This document shows, piece by piece, positions 63,276-64,000 of a stretch of 64,000 nucleotides of DNA (position 1 is the stretch's first letter; every line of letters begins with the position of its first letter). Both the position numbers and the translations under genes were made by a program. Location of the stretch: NCBI GenBank assembly GCA_016271365.2, contig CM028131.1:282036001-282100000 (forward strand). Direction: 5' to 3'. The DNA comes from Neoceratodus forsteri (Eukaryota; Chordata; Ceratodontiformes; Ceratodontidae). The notes beneath the pieces were generated by a model that was given only the letters and a program-made list of their open reading frames with translations, made no database searches and was not told where the DNA came from.

Positions 63276-64000
63276 TCTGCAGCACTCTAAGAAGCACCCC
63301 TGACCCAGCAGCTCCAATCCAGGAACAACAGCAGAAAAGAAGAGGAAGAGTCGGAGGGATCATCGGATGGATTGGGGATCTACCTGACACAGAACTGCTG
63401 TGCGCCTTTCAACCTAAGTCCCTGACAGCAGAGGAGCCACCAAGACTGGTGCAACCTCAGCCAGCTGCCACCTCCTTGAGTAGTTCCAAAGGTTAGCCAC
63501 CACGAATGGCCCTTGCGTGGATGGAAAGCAAGAGGGGCAGCCGCCCCACACAAAACAATCAGTCCTAGAAGATAAACACACAAATGAATGCACAGGATAT
63601 ACAAATGTAACCAAATATGGTCTATTTTAGCAGTATAAGAGCCGTTTGCTCTGCCCCCTCCTCGAGAAAGCTGGCCTTAGACAATCCTCTTCATGTCCTG
63701 GATCCAAACAGCAAGCCCTGGGCAGCAGTGGTAGCGGACACGCACCTGCTGCCCCTCAACTATTGACCTGGGAATGGCTGGTGCCTTTCCTGAGTTGACC
63801 ACTCTGCTGCTGGGCCGGCCCTCACAATTGCTGACCTCTGAACCATCAAAATGATCAGGCTAAGCAGACTTGATTGCAGGAACTGTTTTTATTTTTTTTA
63901 AGTATGGGCAGCTGAGCAGAGAAACTACCAGGGATCAGATACAAGAGGCAGCAAGTTCCTGGTCGAGCTGACTTCATGGCCTGTGAATTTCATTGAGTGG
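63276..64000. other. Downstream of L1-type ORF1, no ORF2 seen
   Basis: Could be the 3' UTR of a third ORF1-only element or an old L1 inter-ORF region. No endonuclease start motif was found before the window ends. A T run at 63888-63899. Confidence 0.4.

Overview
The window is vertebrate nuclear DNA made almost entirely of transposable elements. No conventional host gene, rRNA, tRNA gene or CRISPR array could be supported. The mixture is dense: DIRS-type tyrosine-recombinase retrotransposons, several CR1 LINE subfamilies, L2-like LINEs, L1-type ORF1 elements, a tRNA-headed SINE, a hAT MITE and a Ty3/Gypsy element. DIRS elements this abundant and this recent point to an amphibian, with a caecilian as my best guess, or less likely a reptile. 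The host assignment is inference only.

Layout, left to right. 1-3725 is a minus-strand LINE (family 'A'), interrupted by a hAT MITE (1068-1506, 8-bp TSD) and a tRNA-headed SINE (1557-2079, 13-bp TSD). 3726-5170 holds fragments of another LINE and a CR1. 5180-8645 is a minus-strand Ty3/Gypsy element with gag, protease, integrase, a tRNA-Leu-like primer site and an LTR. 8646-13660 is a long minus-strand CR1 with ORF1, ORF2 and 5' repeats. 14567-15871 is an L1-type ORF1-only retrotransposon. 16191-19141 is the 5' half of a plus-strand CR1 with an SGNH-esterase ORF1. 19142-22098 is DIRS-A, carrying an L2-like fragment. 22425-23285 holds CR1 3' remnants.

23286-47800 is one DIRS element ('F') inflated by nested insertions. 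It contains a LINE A copy (24567-37817, TSD ACTATT). That LINE carries two further same-strand DIRS elements, D (26888-32710) and E (33061-37588). F also contains a CR1 (38773-41196, TSD TGACT), a CR1 3' fragment (43563-44402), a SINE (44856-45474) and a small deleted DIRS, G (46369-47425), lodged inside F's own internal complementary region.

48020-48897 is L2-like. 49-55 kb is the sparsest part, with an old SINE, a long palindrome (51264-51650), a LINE A 3' scrap, an LTR-like stretch and a SINE (54616-55157). 55180-62191 holds two related DIRS copies, B and C; C is interrupted by a second L1-type ORF1-only insertion (57371-59075, TSD AAAATGGTGACT). 62380-63275 is a third L1-type ORF1.

The DIRS elements encode gag, reverse transcriptase, RNase H and tyrosine recombinase. 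They end in inverted repeats whose complements are joined in an internal complementary region. Every coding region seen has stops, frameshifts or catalytic-site changes, so none looks autonomous now. The nesting gives a readable relative chronology. I found no new defence or metabolic system; the unusual material is in DIRS integration and terminal structure.
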